Part shown: piece after piece, positions 24,602 through 33,149 of the stretch
How the letters are laid out: every line of letters begins with the position of its first letter
How positions within the stretch are numbered: the first letter of the stretch is position 1
NCBI GenBank assembly: GCA_963726135.1
Contig: CAVSBE010000008.1
Coordinates: 1,984,001-2,048,000, forward strand
Source: Bog-473 sp963726135
GTDB taxonomy: Bacteria; Actinomycetota; Acidimicrobiia; Acidimicrobiales; RAAP-2
Direction of reading: 5' to 3'
Length of the DNA: 64,000 nt
Position numbers and translations under genes: made by a program
The notes under the pieces: model-generated
What the model saw: the letters and a program-made list of their open reading frames with translations, nothing else
Database searches by the model: none
Told to the model about the DNA's origin: nothing

Positions 24602-25846
24602 GTGACACAGAAGGATTTTGTCGTTTCGGCCGACGGCCACCTCCTGGAGCCCACGGACCTCTTCCTCACCCGGCTCCCGAAGCACCTGCGGGACCGCGCG
24701 GTCTGGGAGGAGGACTTCGAGATAGAGCCGCTGGTAGAGGGGGGCGCTCGGATCTTCCGGCGCTTGCACACGCCCGGTTTCGAGGGCTGGACGATCTCGC
24801 GGTACCGCCAGACGGGCGGCCGGATGCCAGAGGGCGACCCTGAGCAGATCCTGGACGACATGGCCCTCGACGGGGTCGACGTCCAGGTGATGCATCCAAA
24901 CCTGTCGTTGTTCGGCCTCTACTCCGATGACCACGAGCTCTCCCTGGCGCACGCACAGGTGTACAACGATTACGTCGTCGAACGGTTCACGCCGTACTTC
25001 TCTCGCATGGTTCCGACAGCTCCCGTGCCGCTCACCGACATAGAGGATGCCGTGGCCGAGATCGAACGGGTCGCCGCGGCCGGTTTCCGCGCCATTCTCC
25101 TCCCGGCGGTGCCACCAAAGCCGTACTACTCGCGGGAGTTCGACCCGGTGTGGGCTGCGGCGCAGGCCAATGGCGTGCACGTGTTCATCCATACCCAGAC
25201 GGGCGGCGTGAAGGTCAACGACCCCGCCTCGACGACGCTCAAGGTCGTCATGGAGTCGGCCGCGCAGGTCAACCAGCCGCTGACGGAGAGGTCGGCGTCG
25301 AAGCGGATGATCACGCAGTGTGTCTACGCCCCGATCATCCCGCAGCAGGTCATCTGCGAGCTGATCGGCGGCGGCGTTCCCGAGCGCTACCCGGAGCTCC
25401 ACTTCGCCCTGATCGAGTTCAATGCAAACTGGCTCGCGTCGTTGGTGGGCGCCATGGACAAGTGTTGGGTCACCGGGATCGGCCAGGACGCCGACTGGTG
25501 GCTCGGATACTGGGACGAGAACCGTCCCGCCGACGACCAGCCCAGCATGGCGCAGCTGTTCCGTCTGAACGAGAAGTGGCCGTACCCGCTGCTGCCGAGC
25601 GAGTACCTCCGGCGCCAGTTCCACATCTCCTTCCAGGACGACCCCGTGGCGATCGCCTGCAGGCACATCACCGGGCTTTCGACCATCGTGTGGGGTAATG
25701 ACTACCCGCACGCCGAGGGGACGTTTCGCGGCAGCAGGGAGCTGATCGCGAAGCAGCTCGGTGATCTCCCGGCCGATGAGCGCGCCGCCATCGTGGGCGG
25801 CACGCTGGCCCGGCTCCTGGGCTTCGAGGCCTCGGTGGCCGCCTGA
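24602..25846 (+). CDS. amidohydrolase family protein (amidohydrolase_2 type)
   Basis: A 414-residue TIM-barrel hydrolase, third paralogue of this type. The start is GTG at 24602 with GGGAGG eight bases upstream (MTQKDFVVSADGHLLEP). The first strand carries 'SADGHLLEP', the middle strand 'VFIHTQTGG', and the C-terminal strand 'VWGNDYPHAEGTF' with Asp and His. It runs directly into the next SDR gene, whose CTG start overlaps its TGA. As a hydrolase or decarboxylase it could process ring-opened products of the oxygenases upstream. The substrate is unknown. Confidence 0.9.
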   Translation: MTQKDFVVSADGHLLEPTDLFLTRLPKHLRDRAVWEEDFEIEPLVEGGARIFRRLHTPGFEGWTISRYRQTGGRMPEGDPEQILDDMALDGVDVQVMHPNLSLFGLYSDDHELSLAHAQVYNDYVVERFTPYFSRMVPTAPVPLTDIEDAVAEIERVAAAGFRAILLPAVPPKPYYSREFDPVWAAAQANGVHVFIHTQTGGVKVNDPASTTLKVVMESAAQVNQPLTERSASKRMITQCVYAPIIPQQVICELIGGGVPERYPELHFALIEFNANWLASLVGAMDKCWVTGIGQDADWWLGYWDENRPADDQPSMAQLFRLNEKWPYPLLPSEYLRRQFHISFQDDPVAIACRHITGLSTIVWGNDYPHAEGTFRGSRELIAKQLGDLPADERAAIVGGTLARLLGFEASVAA

Positions 25847-26758
25847 GCGAGCTCGGCTTCGAGGGACGCGTCGCGATCGTCACCGGCGCGGGACGCGGCA
25901 TCGGCCGCGCCTATGCGTTGTTGCTCGCCGAGCGGGGTGCCCGAGTCGTCGTCAACGACCTCGGCGGGACCATGGGTGGCGACGGCGCTGATGCCGAGCC
26001 GGCTGCCGCGGCCGCCGCCGAGATCGTCGGCGCTGGCGGCGAGGCCGTGGCCGACAACCATGACGTGGCCACCGAATCCGGGGCACAGGCGCTCGTGGAC
26101 GGGGCGGTCGGGCGGTACGGACGCCTCGACGCCCTGATCAACAACGCCGGCATCATCAGGTGGGCCGGTTTCCCCGCGGCCGACGCGGACAACCTCGCGA
26201 GGCACCTGGCCGTTCATGTGGGGGGCTCGTTCAACACTGCCCGCGCCGCATGGCCCCACATGGTCGAACGGGCCTACGGCCGCATCGTGATGACGACGTC
26301 CACCGGTCTCCTCGGACTGCCCACCAACACGTCCTACGCCGCCGCAAAGGCCGCCGTGATCGGGCTGACGCGAAGCCTGACGACCGCCGGCGCCCCCCAC
26401 GGCATCAAGGTCAACCTCATTGCGCCGGCCGCGATGACGCGCATGGCAGGCCAGGGATCGGGCACCGGGGACATGTCGCCCGGACTGGTCGCGCCGATGG
26501 CGGCCTTCCTCGCCCATGAGGCCTGTCCCGTCAGCGGCGAGATGTACGCCGCTGGCGCCGGCCGCTTCGCCGCGCATGTTCATCGCGTCGACGCCCGGGT
26601 ATGTGCACCCCGGGCCGGAGCCCACGATGGAGGACGTCGCCCGCCATTGGGCGACCATCAACGACGAGACCGGCTATTACGTCCCGGCCGACCTCGTCGA
26701 CTGGTCAGCCTCGTTCATGGCCCATCTCGGCCAGAACGGCTCCGCCTCCGGAGACTGA
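25843..26758 (+). CDS. short-chain dehydrogenase/reductase (frameshifted; CTG start)
   Basis: An SDR of 304 residues after correction. It begins 'SELGFEGRVAIVTGAGRGIG' right after the amidohydrolase. The only start in frame near the homology is CTG at 25843, overlapping the TGA as CTGA. NNAG ('LINNAGIIR') and 'YAAAKAAVIGLT' (YxxxK) are intact. One extra base at 26569-26573 shifts the frame after 'AAGAGRFA'; removing it restores 'RMFIASTPGYVHPGP' and the end 'SASFMAHLGQNGSASGD'. The long C-terminal tail is typical of actinobacterial 17-beta-HSD4-like SDRs. A probable sequencing insertion. Confidence 0.85.
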
Positions 26759-26770
26759 GGGGCCGGCGAA

Positions 26771-27538
26771 CTACTCGTCGAGCAGGTCGGGCTGTTGGAC
26801 GACGATCCAGTCGTAGAGCGGCTGGAACTGGCGCCACCCGACGTTGTGCCCTCCTGTCTGACCGGCCGTCTTCTGGGCCACATCCGGGTCGATGAGGACC
26901 GGTGTGCCCGCCGCCTCGGCCAGCAGCTGCACCTGACACGTGCGCTCCATCGTGATGAACCACCATGCCGCCTCGTCCACGGTACGCCCGACGGTGAGAA
27001 GGCCGTGGTTCGAGAGGATGGCGGCCTTGCAGCCGCCGAGGGCGTGGGCGATGCGCTTGCCCTCCTCGGGGTCCAACACGGCTCCGGTGTAGTCGTCGAA
27101 CACCACATGGTCTTCGTAGAAGGCACAGGCGTCCTGCGTCAATGGATCGAGAGGGCGGCGCAGCGACGACCACGCCTTTCCATGTGTGGAGTGCGCGTGG
27201 GCGGCGGACACGACGTCGGGGCGCGCGGCGTGGATCTGCGAGTGGATCACGAAGGCCGCCGTGTTGAGCGGCCAGTTACCCTCGACGACCTCGCCCTCGG
27301 CGTTCACGAGCAGAATGTCCCTGACGCGGATCTGCTTGAAGTTCATGCCGAGCGGGTTGACCCAGAAGTGGTCGTGGAGCTCGGGGTCGCGCGCGGTGAT
27401 ATGTCCGGCCGCACCCTCGTCGAAGCCGAAGTGACCGAACAGGCGGAACGATGCCGCGAGGCGCTGCCTGCGGTACCGACGCTCCTCTTCGACGTTGCCG
27501 AACTGGGGGTACACGTGCGGTGTGCGGTCAGACGGCAT
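26771..27538 (-). CDS. class II aldolase/adducin family protein
   Basis: A 255-residue protein of the class II aldolase/adducin fold. It shows 'GAAGHITARDPE', the metal-binding 'AAHAHSTHGKAW' (His-x-His) and 'AILSNHGLLTVG' with the third His, plus an acidic residue in 'CAFYEDHVVF'. Members cleave or form C-C bonds with Zn2+, or are related epimerases; non-sugar catabolic members are common in actinobacteria. The start is ATG at 27538. A TAGGAT box lies seven bases before it, so the mRNA may be leaderless. It diverges from an acyl-CoA dehydrogenase. Confidence 0.88.
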   Translation of the reverse strand: MPSDRTPHVYPQFGNVEEERRYRRQRLAASFRLFGHFGFDEGAAGHITARDPELHDHFWVNPLGMNFKQIRVRDILLVNAEGEVVEGNWPLNTAAFVIHSQIHAARPDVVSAAHAHSTHGKAWSSLRRPLDPLTQDACAFYEDHVVFDDYTGAVLDPEEGKRIAHALGGCKAAILSNHGLLTVGRTVDEAAWWFITMERTCQVQLLAEAAGTPVLIDPDVAQKTAGQTGGHNVGWRQFQPLYDWIVVQQPDLLDE

Positions 27539-27545
27539 CACCCCA

Positions 27546-27580
27546 ATCCTACAACTTTGTACCACTCAGTCCAATAGGAT
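27546..27580. promoter_or_regulatory. symmetrical divergent leaderless promoters with central operator
   Basis: TAGGAT occurs on the minus strand (27551-27546), seven bases before the aldolase ATG, and on the plus strand (27575-27580), six bases before the dehydrogenase ATG. Between them lies TTTGTACCACTCAGTCCA (27556-27573), a diverged copy of the sites at 24497 and 30738. Both mRNAs would start at or next to the start codon. Confidence 0.6.
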
Positions 27581-27586
27581 CGGCTG

Positions 27587-28735
27587 ATGGATTTCTCGCT
27601 GAGCGAACCAGAACGCGAGTTGGCCGCGCTCTGCCGCGACTTCGCGCAGAGGGAGATCGCGCCGCGAGCGCCGGGCGCGTGGGACGAGGGCCGGTGCCCG
27701 ACGGATCTGCTCCGGGAGATGGGCGGCCTCGGCCTCCTCGGCATCCTCGTCCCCGAGCAGTGGGGCGGGATCGGCATGTCGACAATCGGCTTCGTCGCCG
27801 CGATGGAAGAGCTCGGACAGGCGGACCAGTCGGTGGCGGCGGCGTGGCAGGCCCACGTGACCATCGGCTCCTTGCCGTTGCTCCTCTTCGGCACCGACGC
27901 GCAGCGCGAGCGTTGGCTCCGCCCGCTCGCAGAGGGCCGTGCGCTGGGCGCGTTCGGGTTGACCGAACCCGATGCTGGTTCCGACGCACGCGGGATCCGT
28001 ACGCGGGCGAACCGTCTGGACGGGGGCTGGTTGATCAACGGTCGTAAGACGTTCATCTCCAATGCCGGGACCGACATGTCGTTCGGGGTGACGTTGCTGG
28101 CCCGCACCGAGACCAGGGAGGGGCAAGAACCGGGGTTCGCCACCTTCGTCGTCGAAAAGGAAACCGCCGGCTTCACCATGGGCCAAAAGATGCGCGGCAT
28201 CGGGTGGCGGGGACTCGATACCCGTGAGCTCTACTTCGACGACGTCTGGGTTCCCGACGAACACCTCGTCGGCCATGAAGACCTCGGACTCAGTCAATTC
28301 CTTCAGACGCTCGAGGTCGGGCGCATCTCCATCGCGGCCCTGTCGCTCAGCCTCACGCGAGCCGTTCTCGACATGGCCACCCAGTATGCCCTCCAGCGCG
28401 TGCAGTTCGGGCAGCCGATCGCGAAGTTCCAGGCTGTGCAATTCAAACTTGCGGACATCGCCACCGAGCTCGAGGCGGCGCGCTGGCTGACGTACCGTGC
28501 CGCCTTCCTCCGTGATGCGGGTCAGCCCTTCCAGAAGGAGGCGGCGATGGCCAAGCTGAAGGCCAGTCGCGTGGCGACCTGGGCGGCCTCGGAGGCGCTG
28601 CAGATCCACGGTGGCCTCGGGTACATGCTCGAGACGCCGGTCGCCCGCTTCTACTGCGACTCCAAGGTGCTCGAGATCGGTGAGGGCACGAACGAGATCC
28701 AACACCTCGTGATCGCCCGCTCGTTGGGCTGTTGA
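27587..28735 (+). CDS. acyl-CoA dehydrogenase
   Basis: A 382-residue homotetramer-type acyl-CoA dehydrogenase. Signatures are 'FGLTEPDAGSDARGI', 'INGRKTFISNAG', 'LQIHGGLGYMLETPVARFYCD' and the catalytic loop 'EIGEGTNEIQHLVIAR', with Glu at the catalytic-base position. It therefore looks like a complete, independent enzyme, unlike the pair at 0.5-2.9 kb. It introduces the alpha,beta double bond into an acyl-CoA. The ATG at 27587 is six bases after a TAGGAT -10 box and lacks a ribosome site, indicating a leaderless mRNA. It ends one base before the convergent E1 gene. Confidence 0.95.
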   Translation: MDFSLSEPERELAALCRDFAQREIAPRAPGAWDEGRCPTDLLREMGGLGLLGILVPEQWGGIGMSTIGFVAAMEELGQADQSVAAAWQAHVTIGSLPLLLFGTDAQRERWLRPLAEGRALGAFGLTEPDAGSDARGIRTRANRLDGGWLINGRKTFISNAGTDMSFGVTLLARTETREGQEPGFATFVVEKETAGFTMGQKMRGIGWRGLDTRELYFDDVWVPDEHLVGHEDLGLSQFLQTLEVGRISIAALSLSLTRAVLDMATQYALQRVQFGQPIAKFQAVQFKLADIATELEAARWLTYRAAFLRDAGQPFQKEAAMAKLKASRVATWAASEALQIHGGLGYMLETPVARFYCDSKVLEIGEGTNEIQHLVIARSLGC

Positions 28736-30727
28736 TCAGACCGCAGCGAGGCGGCGGACGGACTCAGTGATGTCGTCGCGATCAGGGAGCCAGGCGCGTT
28801 CGAGCTCGGGAGCGTACGGGGGCGGAGTCGCCGCGGCGCCGACCCGCTCGATCGGCGCATCGAGGTCCCAGAACGCCTCGCGGGCGACGGTGGCCGCGAT
28901 CTCGGCGCCGATGCCGAACGGAACGACGGCCTCGTGGGCGATGAGGATCCGGCTCGTCTTGCAGACCGAGTCGAGGATGGGACCCATGTCGAGGGGGGCC
29001 ACGGTGCGCAGGTCGATGACCTCGACCGAGATCCTCTCGTCCGCCAGACGTTCTGCGGCGGCCACAGCCTCGTGGACCATCCGGGAGACCGACACGACCG
29101 TCACGTCGTTTCCTGGGCGGACCACCGTGGAGGAGCCGATCGGGAGGATGTAGTCGGGCGGCGGCTGTGGTCCCTTCATGCCGTAGAGCAGCCTGTTCTC
29201 AATGAAAACCACCGGATTCGGGTCCTGGATCGCGGCGCGCAACAGGCCGTACGTGTCAGCCGGTGTCGACGGCATGACGACGCTGAGGCCGGGAATGTGC
29301 GCAAGGAGGGCTTCGAGGCTCTGCGAGTGCTGGCTGCCCGATGATCGCCCGGCGCCGAACTGCGTCCGCACGGTCAGCGCCATCTGGGCTGCGCCTCCGG
29401 TCATGAACGGCAACTTGGCGGCTTGGTTCAGCAGCTGGTCGAAGCAGACGCCGAGGAAATCGACGTACATGAGCTCGACGACGGGCCGCATTCCGGCCAT
29501 GGCTGCGCCGACGCCGAGACCGACGATCGCAGTCTCCGAGATCGGAGTGTCGCGCACCCGGTCGCCGAACTGATCGCGCAGACCTCGCGTCAGCCCGAAG
29601 ACGTTTCCCCCCTCCCCGACGTCGATGCCGGCGACAAAGACCCGGTCGTCGCTGGCCAGCTCGGCCTCGAGTGCCCCATGAATTGCGTCCATGGTGCGGA
29701 ACACGGGTGCGTCGTCGGGTGGCGGTGGCGGTTCCGCCCGCGCCGGCCTGGCGTGAAAGACGAACTGGCCCAAGAGGGAAGGGTCCGGGCTGAAGAGCCG
29801 TCGTGCTGCTTCGAGAGCGCTGTCCAGCTCGTCACCCACCGCTGACTCGAGCGCCTTGATCTCGTCGCCACCGATTCCGGAATTCCGGAGTCGGCCTTCG
29901 TGCGCGGCAAGCGGATCGCGCGCCTCCCATTCATGGATCTCCTCCGCTGAACGGTACCGCTGTGGATCGCCTTCGTAGTGCCCGTGCCAGCGGTACGTGG
30001 CAGCTTCGATCACGGCGGGCCCGCCTCCATCACGGGCGGTCGCAACCAGCGATTCCATCGCCCCCGCCGTGGCGACGACGTCGTTCCCGTCGACCTTGAC
30101 GTAGCGGATGCCGTAACCCGCGGCGCGCCGCTTGAGAGACTTCCGGTGCTGCGTCGACGTGGCCGAAAACTCGGCATAGCCGTTGTTCTCGCAAAAGAAG
30201 ATCGCCGGGAGCTCCCACACGGCGGCGAGGTTCAGCGCTTCGTGGAAAGCACCCTGCGCGGGTGCGCCGTCACCGAAGAACGCCACGGCGACCCCGCCGT
30301 CGCGTCGTAGCTGCGCCGCCGCCGCCGCTCCGGCCGCGATGGGGAGGCCCGCTGCCACGATCCCGTTGGCGCCGAAGACCCCGAGCTTCGGGTCGGCGAT
30401 GTGCATCGAGCCGCCGCACCCACGGTTGGTGCCCTGGTCCTTGGCCATCAACTCGGCGAACATCCCCAGCGGGTCCATGCCCTTGGCCAGGCAGTGACCG
30501 TGGCCGCGGTGGGTGGACGTGATCACGTCAGTGGGTCGCAGCGGCCAGCACGCCCCGACCGCCGCGGCCTCCTGCCCGATGGACAGGTGGACGAACCCGG
30601 GGACCTCGCCGTCGCGGTAGAGGGCGGCCACCCGCTGCTCGAAGCCCCGGATGAGAAGCATCCGGCGGTGCATCCCGACGAGCTCGGCCTTCTGGAAGAG
30701 AGGTGAGGAGGGCCGGCTGGCTGGCAC
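28736..30727 (-). CDS. fused E1 alpha-beta 2-oxoacid/acetoin dehydrogenase (thiamine diphosphate)
   Basis: A 663-residue fusion. The alpha half (residues ~1-330) has 'GEVPGFVHLSIGQEA', 'THRGHGHCLAKG' and the ThDP motif 'GDGAPAQGAFHEAL...ENNGYAE'. A Pro-rich linker (EPPPPPDD) leads to the beta half (~345-663), with 'PISETAIVGLGVGAAMAGMRP', 'QFGAGRSSGSQHSQSLEAL' and a normal transketolase C-terminal domain. Fusion of E1 alpha and beta is known but uncommon. No E2 or E3 gene is nearby, so it may use a remote lipoyl partner. The start is best set at GTG 30727, eight bases after TACACT, without a ribosome site; ATG 30673 would cut into the conserved region. Confidence 0.9.
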   Translation of the reverse strand: MPASRPSSPLFQKAELVGMHRRMLLIRGFEQRVAALYRDGEVPGFVHLSIGQEAAAVGACWPLRPTDVITSTHRGHGHCLAKGMDPLGMFAELMAKDQGTNRGCGGSMHIADPKLGVFGANGIVAAGLPIAAGAAAAAQLRRDGGVAVAFFGDGAPAQGAFHEALNLAAVWELPAIFFCENNGYAEFSATSTQHRKSLKRRAAGYGIRYVKVDGNDVVATAGAMESLVATARDGGGPAVIEAATYRWHGHYEGDPQRYRSAEEIHEWEARDPLAAHEGRLRNSGIGGDEIKALESAVGDELDSALEAARRLFSPDPSLLGQFVFHARPARAEPPPPPDDAPVFRTMDAIHGALEAELASDDRVFVAGIDVGEGGNVFGLTRGLRDQFGDRVRDTPISETAIVGLGVGAAMAGMRPVVELMYVDFLGVCFDQLLNQAAKLPFMTGGAAQMALTVRTQFGAGRSSGSQHSQSLEALLAHIPGLSVVMPSTPADTYGLLRAAIQDPNPVVFIENRLLYGMKGPQPPPDYILPIGSSTVVRPGNDVTVVSVSRMVHEAVAAAERLADERISVEVIDLRTVAPLDMGPILDSVCKTSRILIAHEAVVPFGIGAEIAATVAREAFWDLDAPIERVGAAATPPPYAPELERAWLPDRDDITESVRRLAAV

Positions 30728-30731
30728 GAAA

Positions 30732-30755
30732 CTGTAGTGTACTGGTCGGTACAAA
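30732..30755. promoter_or_regulatory. operator (TGTACTGGTCGGTACAAA) in a 28-bp divergent gap
   Basis: TGTACTGGTCGGTACAAA (30738-30755) has the arms TGTAC/GTACA around six bases. It overlaps a minus-strand TACACT -10 box (30741-30736), eight bases before the E1 GTG, and ends directly at the GTG of the plus-strand SDR. It matches the sites at 21671, 24497 and 27556 and may control both genes. Confidence 0.6.
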
Positions 30756-31548
30756 GTGGAACCACCAACGACCGAGCAGATCGAGATCCCCGAGTCATTC
30801 CCCAGCCCCGGTGCAGTCACCGGGAAGCGGGTGGTGATCACGGGCGCCAGCCGCGGCCTCGGCGTGCTGCTCGCGCACTCGTTCTCGCAGTCCGGTGCAT
30901 CCGTCGCGCTCGGTGGCGCGCACCGAGAAGGACCTCAAGGCGGTCGCCGAGGCCCTTCCCGGGCCATCGCTGGTGCTCAGTGGCGATGTGACGGACGATG
31001 ACTTCAACGAAGCGGTGGCCGACGCGACGGTCGCCGAATGGGGCGGTGTCGACGTGTGGATCTGCAACGCGGGGATCTCGCCGATCGTGGCCGACCCCCG
31101 CCAGACGGGCGCCGTGGTCTGGCGGCGGGTCATGGAGGTGAACCTCACGGGCGCGTTCCTCGGGGCCCGGGCCGCGTCCCGCGTGATGCGGGAGGGCGGC
31201 CGGCTGATCTTCACGGGCTCGGTCCTGGGCGAGCGTCCGCGCCGGGGGCTCAGCGCGTACAGCGCCTCGAAGGCCGGGGTGGTCGGCCTGGCCAAGGCCC
31301 TCGCGCTCGATCTGGCTCCCGCGGGGATCTCGGTGAATGTCGTCGCTCCGGGGTGGTTCGACTCGCCCCTGTCGAACGGGTGGAAGAGAAACCCCGAGCT
31401 CTCGGCCGCGATCACGGGCCACACGGCACAACGGCGCTGGGGCATGCCCGCGGACCTCGCCGGGGCCTACCAGTTCCTGGCGTCGGACGCCTCTGCGTTC
31501 GTGACCGGCACCGTCATCAGCGTGGACGGTGGGTACCTACTGGTATGA
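30756..31548 (+). CDS. short-chain dehydrogenase/reductase (frameshifted)
   Basis: An SDR of 263 residues after correction. The N-terminal part (GTG at 30756) carries 'VVITGASRGLGVLLAHSFSQ', and after 'ASVAL' the frame is lost. Removing one G at 30912-30913 joins it to 'VARTEKDLKAVAEALPGP', 'ICNAG' and 'YSASKAGVVGLAK' (YxxxK), ending 'VISVDGGYLLV'. Uncorrected, no open frame holds both the cofactor motif and the active site. There is no ribosome site; the operator at 30738 ends directly at the GTG. The stop overlaps the next SDR start (ATGA). Confidence 0.85.
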
Positions 31549-32291
31549 CGCCGCCACGGCGGGTGGTCGCCATCACAGGAGCGGGCGGCGCGCTCGGCGC
31601 TGCGGTGTCGCACCAGCTGGCGAGCGAGCCCCTCACCGACCTGGTGTTGAGCGACATCAGTGCGTCGTCGCTCGAGGAGACCGTGGCGGGACTCCCCGAA
31701 TCAGACGGGGCTCTCGAAACGAGGCGCGCGGACGTCAGCGATATCGCCCAGGTCGAGTCCGTGGTCGCCCTGGCCGTCGAGTGCTTCGGCCGGCTCGACG
31801 TTCTGATCAGCAACGCCGGGATCCTCTCGCCCAACGGTCGGATCCACAATCTGGCGACCGAGGTGTGGGAGGACGCGTTCCGGATCAACCTCCTCGGCGC
31901 CGTCAACGGCATCCGCGCCGCGGTGCCCGTCATGCGTGCGCAGAAGTCAGGCTCCATCGTGCTGACGGCGTCGGTGTCCGGTCTCACGGCATGGTCCCAC
32001 GCCGCTCCCTATTGCGCGACGAAGGCGGCCGTGATTGAGCTCGCCAAGGTCGCTGCGGTCGAGTACGCCCGCGACGGGATCCGCGTCAATTGCGTCTGCC
32101 CCGGGACGTTTCGCTCCGGCATGCACGACGATCTTCCGCCCGAGGCGCTCGAGGCGATAGCGGCGCGGCATCCCCTGGGGCTCGGATCGGCCACCGACAT
32201 CGCCGGGGCATACTCGTACCTCGCGAGCGACACCTCACGTTGGACCACCGGGTCCGCCATCGTCGTCGACGGCGGATACTCGGCACCCTGA
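31545..32291 (+). CDS. short-chain dehydrogenase/reductase (FabG-like)
   Basis: A 248-residue classical SDR, MTPPRRVVAITGAGGALGAA. It has TGAGGALG, NAG ('LISNAGILSP'), catalytic Ser in 'TASVSGLTAW', 'YCATKAAVIELAK' (YxxxK), 'VCPGTFRSGM' and the typical end 'AIVVDGGYSAP'. The ATG overlaps the TGA of the preceding SDR, so the two are translationally coupled. Together they could act on two hydroxyl positions, or as consecutive beta-oxidation-type dehydrogenases. It converges on the TetR gene seven bases away. Confidence 0.94.
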   Translation: MTPPRRVVAITGAGGALGAAVSHQLASEPLTDLVLSDISASSLEETVAGLPESDGALETRRADVSDIAQVESVVALAVECFGRLDVLISNAGILSPNGRIHNLATEVWEDAFRINLLGAVNGIRAAVPVMRAQKSGSIVLTASVSGLTAWSHAAPYCATKAAVIELAKVAAVEYARDGIRVNCVCPGTFRSGMHDDLPPEALEAIAARHPLGLGSATDIAGAYSYLASDTSRWTTGSAIVVDGGYSAP

Positions 32292-32297
32292 GAGCCG

Positions 32298-32927
32298 CTA
32301 TATGCGTCCCTCGGCCGTGCTGACGATCCCTCTCATGAAGATCTCCGCGAACGGCTTCGCGACGTCTCGAGCCGACAACGGACCCCCTGCCTTCAGCCAC
32401 AGGTACGTGTAGTTGTGCATCCCGAGCCAGGCCATCGCCGTCAGCCTTGGATCGAGTTGGCGAAACTCGCCGGATTCGACCCCAGCCAGGAGGACCGCCT
32501 CGACACGCCGCTCGTATACCCTGCGCCGGCCTCTGAATTGCTCGGCCCTTTCGCCCGTGAGCGCAGGGAACTCGTGCAGAAAGACCCATACATGATCCGG
32601 ATAGCGGTGGATCACATCGAGCAGCTCGTCACCAAGCATGGCCAGCTGCTGCGAGGGCGAGCCACCCGCCTCGGCAACGCGATCCGCGCCGGCCATCACC
32701 TCGTCCATCACTCGATCGTGGATCGCGGCAAGGAGCTCCTCCTTGGAGCCGATGTAGTGATAGAGCGCGCCCTTGCCGAGATCGTTCGCGGTGCAGAGCT
32801 CCGTGATACCCGTGGCATGGTACCCGCGTTGGGCGAAGATGGTTGCTGACGTGTCGATGATGGCTTGGCGGCGCGTGAGCCACTTGGCGCTGCGTCGAGA
32901 CTCAGTGGTCGCATCGGCGGGGGGCAT
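32298..32927 (-). CDS. TetR/AcrR-family regulator (KstR2-like)
   Basis: A 209-residue TetR regulator. The start is ATG at 32927 (MPPADATTESRRSAKWLTRR). The HTH reads 'GITELCTANDLGKGALYHY' followed by 'IGSKEELL'. The C-terminal part 'YLWLKAGGPLSARDVAKPF' resembles the end of KstR2, the regulator of late steroid catabolism in mycobacteria. It lies beside the 20-32 kb gene set and is a good candidate for the regulator of the ACCGACCGGT-type sites there. That link is inferred. Those sites do not match the published KstR2 motif. Confidence 0.88.
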   Translation of the reverse strand: MPPADATTESRRSAKWLTRRQAIIDTSATIFAQRGYHATGITELCTANDLGKGALYHYIGSKEELLAAIHDRVMDEVMAGADRVAEAGGSPSQQLAMLGDELLDVIHRYPDHVWVFLHEFPALTGERAEQFRGRRRVYERRVEAVLLAGVESGEFRQLDPRLTAMAWLGMHNYTYLWLKAGGPLSARDVAKPFAEIFMRGIVSTAEGRI

Positions 32928-33149
32928 CGATGGTGACAATAGCGGGCCGTCCCCCGGGTTCACCGACTCCGCGAAGCGCAGTGAGACCCGGGGGCAACTC
33001 GACCCGGCCGGAATACGGATCCGCACCATGGCCGCATTGGAGCACCTGTCCGAGACTTCAATGGGCGAGCCCGCAATCGAACGTCGCGCGTCCGAGCACG
33101 GGCCAACATTCACGAGCGAGCGCGTACTGTTCCTCGAGGTGGTCTCGCG

